Positions 54,091 to 62,929 of a stretch of 64,000 nucleotides of DNA are shown here, piece by piece (position 1 is the first letter of the stretch; each line of letters starts with the position of its first letter). The stretch lies in NCBI GenBank assembly GCA_035940575.1, contig DASZER010000004.1, positions 15,610 to 79,609 on the forward strand, read 5' to 3'. The notes under the pieces were generated by a model. It did no database searches and was not told the DNA's origin. It saw only the letters and a program-made list of their open reading frames with translations. The translations under genes were made by a program, and so were the position numbers. Origin of the DNA: BP-191 sp035940575 (GTDB lineage Bacteria > Actinomycetota > Actinomycetes > BP-191).

Positions 54091-54828
54091 GTGCGCGCGA
54101 GCAGGCGGCAGGTCTGGCACGCCCTCGTCGGCGTCGCCGCGCTGCTCGCGGGCTTCCTGTTCGCCTCCAGCGCGAACACCGCGCGCGGCACCGACCTGCG
54201 GTCGCGCCAGCAGCGCCTCCCCGAGCTGATCGCCGCGCAGCAGCGCCGCGTCGCCGACCTCGACGCCGCCGCTGCCCGCCTGCGCCGCGAGATCGACGCG
54301 GCCACCGAGGAGGTCTCGAAGGGCGACGCCCGCGTCGCCGAGCTCCAGCGCGCCAACGACGCCCTGGCCGTGCCGTTCGGCCTGACCGCGCTCAAGGGGC
54401 CCGGCCTGCACATCACGCTCGACGACGCCCCGCGCCTGGAGCCCGGCGAGCAGCGCCCCGGCAACCCGCACCCCGACGCGCTCGTCGTGCACGAGCAGGA
54501 CGTCCTCGCGGTCATCAACGCGATGTGGGCGGGCGGCGCGGACGCCGTCGCCGTGATGGGCGACCGGATCGTCACGACCTCCTCCGTACGCTGCGTCGGC
54601 AACACGCTGCTGCTGCACGGCAAGGTCTACTCGCCGCCGTTCGTCGTGGAGGCGATCGGCGACCCGGAACGCCTCCAGCGCGCGCTGGACGAGTCGCCGG
54701 GCGTGCAGCACTTCCTGTCGTTCGTGGCGGCGTACGACGTCGGCTTCGCCGTCACGGCGGTCGACGAGATCGGCGTGAAGGGCTACGAGGGCCCGCTCGC
54801 GCTCGACTCCGCGGAGGTCGCCGAGTGA
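54091..54828 (+). CDS. DUF881 membrane protein
   Basis: The 245-residue protein has one N-terminal transmembrane helix (about 9-27) and a coiled coil (about 38-95). The DUF881 domain (about 100-240) contains PGLHITLDDAP, VHEQDVLAVINAMWAGGADAVAVMGDRIVTTSSVRCVGNTLLLHGKVYSPPFVVEAIG. It corresponds to M. tuberculosis Rv0012. The function is unknown but it is always near crgA and division genes. GTG 54091 is preferred to 54085 because GGAGG lies 5 bases upstream. Confidence 0.92.
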   Translation: MRASRRQVWHALVGVAALLAGFLFASSANTARGTDLRSRQQRLPELIAAQQRRVADLDAAAARLRREIDAATEEVSKGDARVAELQRANDALAVPFGLTALKGPGLHITLDDAPRLEPGEQRPGNPHPDALVVHEQDVLAVINAMWAGGADAVAVMGDRIVTTSSVRCVGNTLLLHGKVYSPPFVVEAIGDPERLQRALDESPGVQHFLSFVAAYDVGFAVTAVDEIGVKGYEGPLALDSAEVAE

Positions 54829-55496
54829 GGCTGGCGACGTTCCTGCGCGGCCTCGGCCAGACGCTGATCACGGCGGGCGTCGTGATCCTGCTGTTCGTCG
54901 CGTACGAGCTGTGGTTCACGGGCCTGGAGACGCAGCGCGAGCAGGACCGGCTGACGACGGCGATCGAGGACGAGTGGCGCCACGGCGCCGGCTCGTACGC
55001 CACGGCCGAGGACCTGCTGCGGCCGATCCCGATCGGCAGCGGCGTCGCGGTCATCCGGGTGCCGCGCTTCGGCCGCGACTGGGCGAGGGTGGTCGTGGAG
55101 GGCGTGGACCTGCGCGACCTGCGCAAGGGCCCGGGCCACTACCCCGGCACCGCGCTGCCCGGCCAGACCGGCAACTTCGTGGTGTCGGGCCACCGCACGA
55201 CGTACGGCGCGCCGTTCAACAGGGTGGACGAGCTGAAGCCGGGGGACGCGATCGTGATCGAGACCCGCGACACCTGGTACACCTACCGCGTCACGTCCAC
55301 CGAGATCGTCCGTCCGACCGCGGTCGAGGTGACGTACCCGGTGCCGAAGCAGCGCGACGCGAAGCCGGCCAAGCCGCTCATCACGCTGACGTCGTGCCAC
55401 CCGAAGTACTCGGCGCGGCAGCGGTTCGTCGTCTACGGCGAGCTCGGCGAGACGCTCGCGAAGTCCGCAGGCACTCCCAGCGCATTGGCGGGGTGA
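54825..55496 (+). CDS. srtE: Class E sortase
   Basis: The 223-residue transpeptidase has one N-terminal signal-anchor (about 10-30) and a sortase domain (about 65-210). Its catalytic residues are His123 (VVSGHRTTYGAPF), Cys191 (TLTSCHPKYS) and Arg200 (ARQRFVVYGEL). Class E enzymes attach LAxTG-type proteins to the wall. Its start overlaps the DUF881 stop by 4 bases. No LPxTG-type substrate is visible in the window. Confidence 0.92.
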   Translation: MRLATFLRGLGQTLITAGVVILLFVAYELWFTGLETQREQDRLTTAIEDEWRHGAGSYATAEDLLRPIPIGSGVAVIRVPRFGRDWARVVVEGVDLRDLRKGPGHYPGTALPGQTGNFVVSGHRTTYGAPFNRVDELKPGDAIVIETRDTWYTYRVTSTEIVRPTAVEVTYPVPKQRDAKPAKPLITLTSCHPKYSARQRFVVYGELGETLAKSAGTPSALAG

Positions 55497-55547
55497 CGGC
55501 CGTGCCCCGGCGCTCCTCCTCCGCCTTGCGACGCACCGCCCTCGACA

Positions 55548-55560
55548 CCGCTCGCGACGA
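55548..55560. repeat. Partial copy of the palindromic element core
   Basis: CCGCTCGCGACGA recurs exactly from 51593-51605, within a GC-rich stretch (55497-55584) that otherwise holds no gene. Only the 13-base core and loose flanking similarity are shared, so the copy may be partial or a chance match. Confidence 0.3.
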
Positions 55561-55584
55561 CCGACGGGCAGGAGGAACGGCCTG

Positions 55585-55764
55585 ATGTACGTCTGGATCT
55601 GGCGCCACCTGCCCGGGCCGCTCGTCGCGAGGCTCGCGGCCCTCCTCGTCCTGCTCGCCGGAGTGCTCGCGCTGCTGTTCCTCGTGGTGTTCCCGTGGGT
55701 CGAGCCGCGGCTGCCGTTCAACCAGGTCACGGTCCCCCACGAGTCGTCGACGACCACTCCGTAA
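55585..55764 (+). CDS. Small single-span membrane protein after the sortase
   Basis: The 59-residue protein starts at ATG 55585 with AGGAGG about 9 bases upstream. It is MYVWIWRHLPGPLVARLAALLV... with one hydrophobic helix (about 15-38) and a polar tail ending ESSTTTP. A basic, short N-terminus predicts an Nin/Cout arrangement. It sits 88 bases after the sortase stop and 1 base before the acyl-CoA ligase start. It is not recognised as a known family; a role with the sortase is inference. Confidence 0.75.
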   Translation: MYVWIWRHLPGPLVARLAALLVLLAGVLALLFLVVFPWVEPRLPFNQVTVPHESSTTTP

Positions 55765-55765
55765 G

Positions 55766-57622
55766 ATGCCGCGCATGCCCCGCAAGCCGAAGATCACGTA
55801 CGCCGACAAGCCGTGGCTCGCGTCGTACCCGCCCGAGGTGCCGGGCGACTACGAGTTCCCCGAGGTGCCGCTCACGCGGCTGCTCGACGACGCGGCGGCG
55901 TCGTTCCCGACGACGACCGCGCTCGCGTTCCTCGGCACGCGGATCACCTACCGCGAGCTCAAGGAGCAGGTCGACCGCTTCGCGACCGCGCTCGCGGGCC
56001 TCGGCGTGACGAAGGGCGACCGCGTCGCGCTCGTCCTCCCGAACTGCCCCCAGAACGTCATCGCGTTCTTCGCCGCCCTGCGCCTCGGCGCGGTCGTCGT
56101 GGAGCACAACCCGCTCTACACCGAGACCGAGATGGCCCACCAGCTCGCCGACTGCGGCGCGGAGGTCGTGGTCTGCCTCGACAAGGTCTACGACACCGTC
56201 GCCGCCGTGCGGGGACGTACGAGCGTCAAGCACGTCGTCGTCGCGAGCGTCGTGGACTACCTCCCGGCGAAGGAGCGGCTGCTGCTGCAGCTCCCCGTCG
56301 CCAAGGCGAAGAGGACCAAGGCCGAGATCACCGCCCCGGTGCCGAAGGGCACCAAGACGTTCCTCAGGCTGCTGGCCGCCGCGAAGACGCCAGCCCGCCA
56401 GGTCGCGGTCGACCCGCGCAACGACCTCGCGCTGCTCCAGTACACGGGCGGCACGACCGGGCTGTCCAAGGGCGCGAAGCTCACCCACTACAACCTCGTC
56501 GCGAACGCGTACCAGAACCGCCTCTGGCTCCCCGACGTCCAGGCGGGGCGCGAGGTGACGCTCGCGGTGCTGCCGCTGTTCCACGCGTACGGCCTCACCG
56601 TCTGCATGAACCTCACGGTCCTCATCGGCGGCACGCTCGTGCTGATCCCGAAGTTCGACCTGCCCGCGGTGTTCAAGGCGATCGACGAGTTCAAGCCGAC
56701 GCTGTTCCCAGGCGTGCCGCCGATCTACAAGGCGATCGTCGACTCGCCGGAGGTGCGCCGCCACGACCTGAAGTCGATCAAGGCCTGCATCTCCGGCGCG
56801 ATGAAGCTGCCGCTGGAGACGCAGGAGCAGTTCGAGAAGGTGTCGGGCGGCCGCCTGGTCGAGGGCTACGGCATGACGGAGACGTCGCCGTCGACCCACG
56901 GCAACCCCGTCTACGGCAAGCGCAAGATCGGCACGATCGGCATGCCGTTGCCGGGCACCGAGTGCAAGGTCGTGGACCAGGACGACCCGTCGAAGGAGGT
57001 CCCGATCGGCGAGCCCGGGGAGCTGCTGATCCGCGGCCCGCAGGTGTTCTCCGGCTACTGGAACCGCGACGACGAGACCCCCCTGACCGACGACGGCTAC
57101 GTCCTCACCGGCGACGTCGCGCGGATGGACGACGAGGGCTACTTCGAGATCGTCGACCGCAAGAAGGAGCTCATCATCGCGGGCGGGTTCAACATCTACC
57201 CGTCCGAGGTGGAGAACGTGCTGTTCTCCCTCGAGGGCGTCGCCGACTGCGTCGTCGCCGGCGTGCCCGACCGCTACCGCGGCGAGACCGTCAAGGCGTA
57301 CGTCGTGCGGCAGCCCGGCTCCACGCTGACCGAGGAGGACGTGGTCGCGCACTGCGCGGAGCACCTGACGGCGTACAAGGTGCCGAAGATCGTGGAGTTT
57401 CGGGAGTCGCTGCCGCGCACCATGGTCGGCAAGGTCCTGCGCCGCGTCCTCCTGGAGGAGGAGAGGGCCAAGGCCGAGAGCGCGGAGCCGGAGAAGCCCG
57501 CGCGCAAGGCCCCCGCGAAGAGGGCGGCCGCCACGAAGGCGCCGGCGAAGAAGGCCGCGCCGGCCAAGCCGGCCAAGAAGGCGGCGGCGAAGAAGGCGGC
57601 GCCCCGCAAGCCGGCGTCGTAG
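55766..57622 (+). CDS. Long-chain acyl-CoA synthetase with Lys/Ala-rich tail
   Basis: The 618-residue AMP-forming ligase activates fatty acids with ATP and CoA. It has the P-loop YTGGTTGLSKGAKLTH (about 226-241), the A5 motif GYGMTETSP, and YVLTGDVARMDDEGYFEIVDRKKELII with the C-terminal KVLRRVL. Residues about 571-618 form an extra tail of repeated Lys-Ala-Ala-Pro units, similar to histone H1 or actinobacterial HupB tails. The tail is not part of the usual family domain. FadD-like proteins of this size are common in actinobacteria. Confidence 0.9.
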   Translation: MPRMPRKPKITYADKPWLASYPPEVPGDYEFPEVPLTRLLDDAAASFPTTTALAFLGTRITYRELKEQVDRFATALAGLGVTKGDRVALVLPNCPQNVIAFFAALRLGAVVVEHNPLYTETEMAHQLADCGAEVVVCLDKVYDTVAAVRGRTSVKHVVVASVVDYLPAKERLLLQLPVAKAKRTKAEITAPVPKGTKTFLRLLAAAKTPARQVAVDPRNDLALLQYTGGTTGLSKGAKLTHYNLVANAYQNRLWLPDVQAGREVTLAVLPLFHAYGLTVCMNLTVLIGGTLVLIPKFDLPAVFKAIDEFKPTLFPGVPPIYKAIVDSPEVRRHDLKSIKACISGAMKLPLETQEQFEKVSGGRLVEGYGMTETSPSTHGNPVYGKRKIGTIGMPLPGTECKVVDQDDPSKEVPIGEPGELLIRGPQVFSGYWNRDDETPLTDDGYVLTGDVARMDDEGYFEIVDRKKELIIAGGFNIYPSEVENVLFSLEGVADCVVAGVPDRYRGETVKAYVVRQPGSTLTEEDVVAHCAEHLTAYKVPKIVEFRESLPRTMVGKVLRRVLLEEERAKAESAEPEKPARKAPAKRAAATKAPAKKAAPAKPAKKAAAKKAAPRKPAS

Positions 57623-57631
57623 CCTGGCCGC

Positions 57632-58270
57632 ATGGCCAGGGTGCTCGTCGTCGACAACTACGACTCGTTCGTGTTCAACCTGGTCCAGTACCTCGGCCAG
57701 CTCGGCGCCGAGACGACCGTGCTGCGCAACGACGAGGTGCGCCCCGGCGGCGAACGCTCCTACGACGGCGTCCTCCTCTCGCCAGGCCCAGGCACCCCCG
57801 AGGACGCGGGCTGCTGCGTCGACCTCGTCCGCACGAGCGCGGTCCCGCTGCTCGGCGTCTGCCTGGGCCACCAGGCCATCGGCGTGGCGTACGGCGCCAC
57901 GGTCGGCCGCGCGCCCGAGCTGCTGCACGGCAAGACGAGCGAGGTCACGCACACCGGCACCGGCGTGCTGCGCGGGCTGCCGGACCCGTTCACCGCGACG
58001 CGCTACCACTCCCTGGCGGTCGAGCCGGACACGGTGCCCGACGAGCTCGAGGTCACGGCCCGCACGGAGTCGGGCGTGATCATGGGGCTGCGCCACAGGG
58101 ACGCGCCGGTGGAGGGCGTGCAGTTCCACCCCGAGTCGGTGCTCACGCAGGCAGGCCACCTGCTGCTCGCGAACTGGCTCGCGCAGTGCGGCGACGACGA
58201 CGCGCGAGACCGCGCGCCCGCGCTGGTGGAGCAGGTCGAGGAACGCCGCCGCGCCGCGCTCGCGTCGTAG
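57632..58270 (+). CDS. pabA: Glutamine amidotransferase subunit PabA/TrpG
   Basis: The 212-residue class I glutamine amidotransferase supplies ammonia to chorismate-using synthases. It has LVVDNYDSFVFNLVQYL, LSPGPGTPEDAG, nucleophile region LLGVCLGHQAIGVAYG with Cys, and the His-Glu pair GVQFHPESVLT. As in M. tuberculosis (Rv0013) it is a lone subunit in the pknB region, so it could serve p-aminobenzoate or anthranilate synthesis. Confidence 0.92.
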   Translation: MARVLVVDNYDSFVFNLVQYLGQLGAETTVLRNDEVRPGGERSYDGVLLSPGPGTPEDAGCCVDLVRTSAVPLLGVCLGHQAIGVAYGATVGRAPELLHGKTSEVTHTGTGVLRGLPDPFTATRYHSLAVEPDTVPDELEVTARTESGVIMGLRHRDAPVEGVQFHPESVLTQAGHLLLANWLAQCGDDDARDRAPALVEQVEERRRAALAS

Positions 58271-58273
58271 CCG

Positions 58274-60043
58274 CTAGTCGGAGTCGACCGAGTCCTGCTC
58301 GTCGCCGGGCACGGCGGAGGGGCCGCCGGTGACGACCACCGACGGCGAGCCCGACGGCGTCGGCTCCTCGGTCGGCGTGGGGGTCGGCGTCGGCGTCGGA
58401 GACGGCGGCGGCTGCGCGACCTGGAGCACGACGCGCGCGTCCCGCTCGACCTTGGCGCCGCGCTGCGGGTCCTGGCCGACGACGGTGCCGGCCTCGGCGG
58501 CGTTGTCCGACGGGACGTCCTCGCGCGTGATGTTCGAGAACCCGAGGCGTTCGAGCTCGCCCCGCGCCTCCTCGAACGTCTTCCCGAACAGGTCGGGCAT
58601 CGTGATCGTCCCGGCGATCACGACGAGGTTGACCGTCGTGCCCTTCGCCACGGTCGCGCCGGGCGCGGGCGCCATCTCGAGGACGCGTCCCGGCGGGCCC
58701 GCCTGCTCGCGCTCGGTGACCTGCCCGACCTTGAGCCCGGCGCGTTCGAGCTCGCCGCGGGCCTGGTCGAGCTGCTGCTGGCGCACGTCGGGCACCCGGA
58801 CCTGCTCGATGCCCTTCGACACCTTCAACGCCACGTCGTCGCCGCGGCGCACGGTGAAGTTCGGCAGCGGGTCCTGGTCGAACACCTGCCCCGCCGGCAC
58901 CGTCGGGTTGAACTCCTCGGTCACGTCGCCGACGTCGAGGCCGACCCGCGCGAGCTCCGCGCGCGCCTGCGCGACGGTGCGCGCGGTGACGTTGGGGACG
59001 CGGACCTGGCCCCCCTCCTTGTTGTCGAGGATGGCGCGGATCAGCAGCATCGAGCCGAGGAACGCCACCACGGTCGCGACGGCGAGCGCGGCGTACGCGA
59101 GCCCGCGCTTGCCGCGCCGCTCCGGCTGCACGGTGCCGAGCACGGCGGTCGACGCGGCGGGCGTGAGCAGCGTCGTGTCCTGCGCGGTGAGGATCGGCGT
59201 CGCGCGGACCGCCCGCCCCGCCGCGGCGCGCAGCAGGTCGTCGCGCATCTCGGCGGCGGTCTGGTAGCGGTTGCCGGGGTTCTTCGCCATCGCCTTCATG
59301 ACGACGGACTCGACGGCCGGCTCGACGTCGGGGTTGAGCGTCGACGGCAGCGTCGGGTCCTCGAGCACGTGCTGGTACGCGACCGCCACGGGCGAGTCGC
59401 CGGTGAACGGCGGCTGGTGCGTGAGCAGCTCGTAGAGCAGGCAGCCGGTCGAGTAGACGTCGGAGCGCGCGTCGACGTGCTCGCCGCGCGCCTGCTCCGG
59501 CGAGAGGTACTGCGCGGTGCCGATGACGGCGGCGGTCTGCGTCATCGTGGACGACGACCCGCTGATCGCGCGGGCGATGCCGAAGTCCATGACCTTGACC
59601 GTGCCGGTCGACGTCAGCATGACGTTGCCGGGCTTGATGTCGCGGTGCACGATGCCCTGCTCGTGCGCGTGCTCCAGGGCCGCGCAGACGTCGGCGACGA
59701 TCTCGAGCGCGCGTTGCGGCAGCATCCGGCCCTGCGTGCGCAGGACGTCGCGCAGCGTCCGCCCCTCGACGAACTCCATGACGATGAACGGCTTGCCGGC
59801 CTCGTCGCCCGTGTCGTAGACGCTGACGATGTTGGGGTGGTTCAGCGAGGCGGACGCCTGCGCCTCGCGGCGGAACCGCGCGAGGAACGTCGGGTCGCCC
59901 GCCAGCTCGGGCCGCAGGATCTTGACCGCGACGTCGCGCCCGAGGCGCGTGTCGCGCCCGCGGAACACCTCGGCCATGCCGCCCTGCCCGATCGGCGCAC
60001 CGACCTCGTAGCGGCCGCCGAGCAGCATCGCCGGCTCAGTCAT
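58274..60043 (-). CDS. pknB: Ser/Thr protein kinase PknB with PASTA repeats
   Basis: The 589-residue receptor kinase has a cytosolic kinase domain (about 11-275) with Lys41, HRDIKPGN (133-140) and DFG (153-155). Its activation-loop TMTQTAAVIGTAQYLSPEQ carries Thr168 and Thr170 for autophosphorylation. One transmembrane helix (about 318-338) and three PASTA domains (starts RVPNV, RVPDV, TMPDL) follow, then a Pro/Thr-rich tail. PASTA domains bind muropeptides; mycobacterial PknB has four. It overlaps pknA by 8 bases. Confidence 0.95.
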   Translation of the reverse strand: MTEPAMLLGGRYEVGAPIGQGGMAEVFRGRDTRLGRDVAVKILRPELAGDPTFLARFRREAQASASLNHPNIVSVYDTGDEAGKPFIVMEFVEGRTLRDVLRTQGRMLPQRALEIVADVCAALEHAHEQGIVHRDIKPGNVMLTSTGTVKVMDFGIARAISGSSSTMTQTAAVIGTAQYLSPEQARGEHVDARSDVYSTGCLLYELLTHQPPFTGDSPVAVAYQHVLEDPTLPSTLNPDVEPAVESVVMKAMAKNPGNRYQTAAEMRDDLLRAAAGRAVRATPILTAQDTTLLTPAASTAVLGTVQPERRGKRGLAYAALAVATVVAFLGSMLLIRAILDNKEGGQVRVPNVTARTVAQARAELARVGLDVGDVTEEFNPTVPAGQVFDQDPLPNFTVRRGDDVALKVSKGIEQVRVPDVRQQQLDQARGELERAGLKVGQVTEREQAGPPGRVLEMAPAPGATVAKGTTVNLVVIAGTITMPDLFGKTFEEARGELERLGFSNITREDVPSDNAAEAGTVVGQDPQRGAKVERDARVVLQVAQPPPSPTPTPTPTPTEEPTPSGSPSVVVTGGPSAVPGDEQDSVDSD

Positions 60044-61481
60044 CCTTGCCCTTCTTGTCGTCCTTGCCCTTGCGCGGCTCTTCGCGGCGCACGGGGCCCG
60101 TCGAGTAGACGACGGTGACGGTGGAGCCCTCCCGCAGCCCGGCGGTGGGTGTCACCTCGATGACGGTACCGAACGCACGCTCGTTCGCCCGCCGCGACGT
60201 GGCCACCTTCAGGCCGAGACGTTCGAGCCGCGCGACCACGTCGTCGCGCTGCCTACCCACCAGATCCTTGGGGAGCTCGACGGGTTTCGCCCCGCGCGAG
60301 ATCGTGACCGTGACGTCATCTCCGCGCCGGACGGACGCGCCCGGCCCCGGCTGCTGCCCGGCGACCGTCCCCTCCTTCACGTCCTTGCTCCACGTCAGCC
60401 GCTCGACGTAGTCGAGACCCAGCGCGTCGAGCGCGGCGACCGCCTGGGCCTTCGTCTTGCCCGCGAGCGGCGGCACCGTACGCCGCGGCTCGGGCCTCGA
60501 CGCGCCCCACGCCGCCGCGACGAGCAGCAGCACGAGCGCGAGCCCGATCGACGCGACCAGCCACGCGCGCGAGGGCCTGCGGCGGGCCTTGAGCCGCGGC
60601 CCGACGGGCAGCGCCGCGGTCGGCACGGGCACGGCGGCGGTCGGCTCGTCCACGCGCCCGGACAGCCGGGAGCGCACGACCTCGGCCGCCTTCGCGAACG
60701 CCGCCGCCGTCGCGAAGCGGTCGTCGGGCTCCTTCGCCATCGCCTGCGCGACGAGGTCGCTGACCTCCTCGGGCACGTCCACCGGCAGCGCGGGCGGGTC
60801 CTCGTAGAGGTGCGCCATCGCGATGCCGACGGGCGTGTCCGCGTCGAACGGGCGGTGCCCCGCCAGGCACTCGTACGTCACCACGCCGAGCGAGTACACG
60901 TCGCTCGCCGGCGTCACCTCGCGGCCGTTGCCCTGCTCGGGCGAGAGGTAGTGGGCGGTGCCGAGCACCATCCCGGTCTGCGTCAACGGCACCGCGTCGG
61001 CCGCGCGCGCGATGCCGAAGTCGGTGACCTTCACGGTGCCGTCGGGGCACACGAGGATGTTGCCGGGCTTCACGTCGCGGTGGATGACCCCGCCCTGGTG
61101 CGCGGCGTCGAGCCCGCGCGCGGCCTGGATCACGATGTCGAGCGTGCGGCCGGGCGTCAGGCGCCCCTCGCGGGCGAGCAGCGCCGAGAGCGGCTCGCCG
61201 GGGACGAGCTCCATGACGAGGTACGACGTGCCCTCGCCCTCGCCGTAGTCGAAGACGCCCGCGATCGCCGGGTGCGCGAGCCCCGCCGTGTGCCGCGCCT
61301 CGGCGCGGAACCGCGCGACGAAGTCCTCGTCGTCGGAGTACTCGCGCTTGAGCAGCTTCACCGCGACGTCGCGGTCGAGCAGCTCGTCGCGCGCCTGCCA
61401 GACCTCGCCCATGCCGCCGGTGGCGATCCGCTCGTCGAGGCGGTAGCGGTCGCCGAGGCGCGTGCCCACGTCGGCGGTCAT
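60036..61481 (-). CDS. pknA: Ser/Thr protein kinase (PknA-type) with PASTA repeats
   Basis: The 481-residue kinase has Lys42, HRDVKPGN, DFG and the activation loop PLTQTGMVLGTAHYLSPEQ. A transmembrane helix follows, then two PASTA-like domains (RRTVPPLAGKTKAQAV, KPVELPKDLVGRQRDD) and a Lys-rich end. M. tuberculosis PknA has no PASTA domain, so this pair differs from the mycobacterial plan. It lies in the operon rodA-pbpA-pknA-pknB. Confidence 0.9.
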   Translation of the reverse strand: MTADVGTRLGDRYRLDERIATGGMGEVWQARDELLDRDVAVKLLKREYSDDEDFVARFRAEARHTAGLAHPAIAGVFDYGEGEGTSYLVMELVPGEPLSALLAREGRLTPGRTLDIVIQAARGLDAAHQGGVIHRDVKPGNILVCPDGTVKVTDFGIARAADAVPLTQTGMVLGTAHYLSPEQGNGREVTPASDVYSLGVVTYECLAGHRPFDADTPVGIAMAHLYEDPPALPVDVPEEVSDLVAQAMAKEPDDRFATAAAFAKAAEVVRSRLSGRVDEPTAAVPVPTAALPVGPRLKARRRPSRAWLVASIGLALVLLLVAAAWGASRPEPRRTVPPLAGKTKAQAVAALDALGLDYVERLTWSKDVKEGTVAGQQPGPGASVRRGDDVTVTISRGAKPVELPKDLVGRQRDDVVARLERLGLKVATSRRANERAFGTVIEVTPTAGLREGSTVTVVYSTGPVRREEPRKGKDDKKGKDD

Positions 61482-62929
61482 CGCAGCGCCGCCTCCATCA
61501 CGGCGCGCGCGATCGGCGCGGCGAGCCGGCCGCCGGTGCCGTTGTCGCCGCCACCGCCGCCGTTCTCCACGAGGACCGCGACGGCGATCTTCGGGTCGTT
61601 CGCCGGGGCGAAGCCGATGAACCACGCGTGCGCCGGGCCCGCGTTCTGCGCGGTGCCGGTCTTGCCCGCGACCTGCACGCCGGGGATCTGCGCGCGCCGC
61701 CCGGTGCCGCCCTCCACGACCGCGACCATCATGTCCGTCAACGCTCGCGCGGTCGCCCCGCTGATCGGGCGGCGCAGCTCGTCCGGCTTGGTCGAGTCGA
61801 GCACCGAGAGGTCGGGCGCGAGGACCTGGTCGACGACGTACGGGCGCATCATCCTGCCGTCGTTCGCGACCGCCGCCGCGACCATCGCCATCTGCAGCGG
61901 CGTAGCCCGCACGTCGAACTGCCCGATCGCCGACTGCGCGAGCTGCGGCTGGTTGGGGCTCGCGGGGAACACCGAGTTGACCGACCGCAGCGGGTAGCCC
62001 GGGCTCGCGTTGAACCCGAACCGCTCCGCCATGTCGCCCACGGCGTCGCCCGCCTGCATGCCGACCGTGGCGAACGACGTGTTGTACGAGTGCTGCAGCG
62101 CCTCGCGCAGCGTGACCTTGGACGCGCACGACTCGCCGCTGAAGTTGCGCAGGCGGACGTTGTTCGTCAGCGGCAGGGCGATCGAGGACGAGCAGGGGAC
62201 CTGCGTGTCCGGCGTCATGTGCAGCCGTTCGATGGCGGCCGCCGCCGTGATCACCTTGAACGTCGAGCCCGGCGGGTAGACCTCCTCGGCGCCGCGGTTG
62301 AGCAGCGGCCTGCTGCCGTCCTCGGACAGCCGCTCGTTCGCCGCGCGGATCTGCGCCGGGCGGTGGGAGGACAGGACGTTCGGGTCGTACGACGGGCTCG
62401 ACACCATCGCGAGCACCTTGCCGGTCCTGGGGTCGAGCGCGACGACGGCGCCGCGCCGGTCGCCGAGCTCGCGGGCGGCGAGGAGCTGGAGGTTCGGGTC
62501 GATCGTGAGCTTGACGCTGCCGCCCTGCGGCTCGCGGCCGGTGAGGATGTCGGAGACGCGGCGCACGAACAGCCGGTCGTCGGCCCCGGACAGCGCGTCG
62601 TTGTACGCGCGCTCGACGCCCGTGGCGCCGTAGACGAGGGAGTAGTAGCCGGTCACCGGCGCGAAGACGCGCGCGATGTCCGCGCGCCCGCCGCCGTAGA
62701 CGCGCAGGTACTTCAGCCGGTCGGCCGTCACGCGGCTCTCCACGATCGTGGAGTCGCCCGCGATGATGTCGCCGCGCGGGCGTCCGTACTCGTCGAGCAG
62801 CAGCCGGTTGTTGCGCGTGTCCTTGCGCAGGGCGTCGGCGCGCACGACCTGCAGGTAGTTGACGTTGAGGAACAGCAGCCCGAACAGCGCGAGCGCCGCC
62901 GTCGCCATCCGCCGGATCGGCCGGTTCAC
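61478..62929 (-). CDS. pbpA: Penicillin-binding protein PbpA (transpeptidase)
   Basis: The 483-residue class B transpeptidase has one N-terminal helix (about 10-28), a dimerisation/linker domain (about 30-140) and a transpeptidase domain. Its catalytic motifs are STFK (Ser222, Lys225), SYN (281-283) and KTGT (423-426). It crosslinks peptidoglycan during elongation or division with RodA. GTG 62929 overlaps the rodA stop by 4 bases. Confidence 0.94.
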   Translation of the reverse strand: MNRPIRRMATAALALFGLLFLNVNYLQVVRADALRKDTRNNRLLLDEYGRPRGDIIAGDSTIVESRVTADRLKYLRVYGGGRADIARVFAPVTGYYSLVYGATGVERAYNDALSGADDRLFVRRVSDILTGREPQGGSVKLTIDPNLQLLAARELGDRRGAVVALDPRTGKVLAMVSSPSYDPNVLSSHRPAQIRAANERLSEDGSRPLLNRGAEEVYPPGSTFKVITAAAAIERLHMTPDTQVPCSSSIALPLTNNVRLRNFSGESCASKVTLREALQHSYNTSFATVGMQAGDAVGDMAERFGFNASPGYPLRSVNSVFPASPNQPQLAQSAIGQFDVRATPLQMAMVAAAVANDGRMMRPYVVDQVLAPDLSVLDSTKPDELRRPISGATARALTDMMVAVVEGGTGRRAQIPGVQVAGKTGTAQNAGPAHAWFIGFAPANDPKIAVAVLVENGGGGGDNGTGGRLAAPIARAVMEAALR

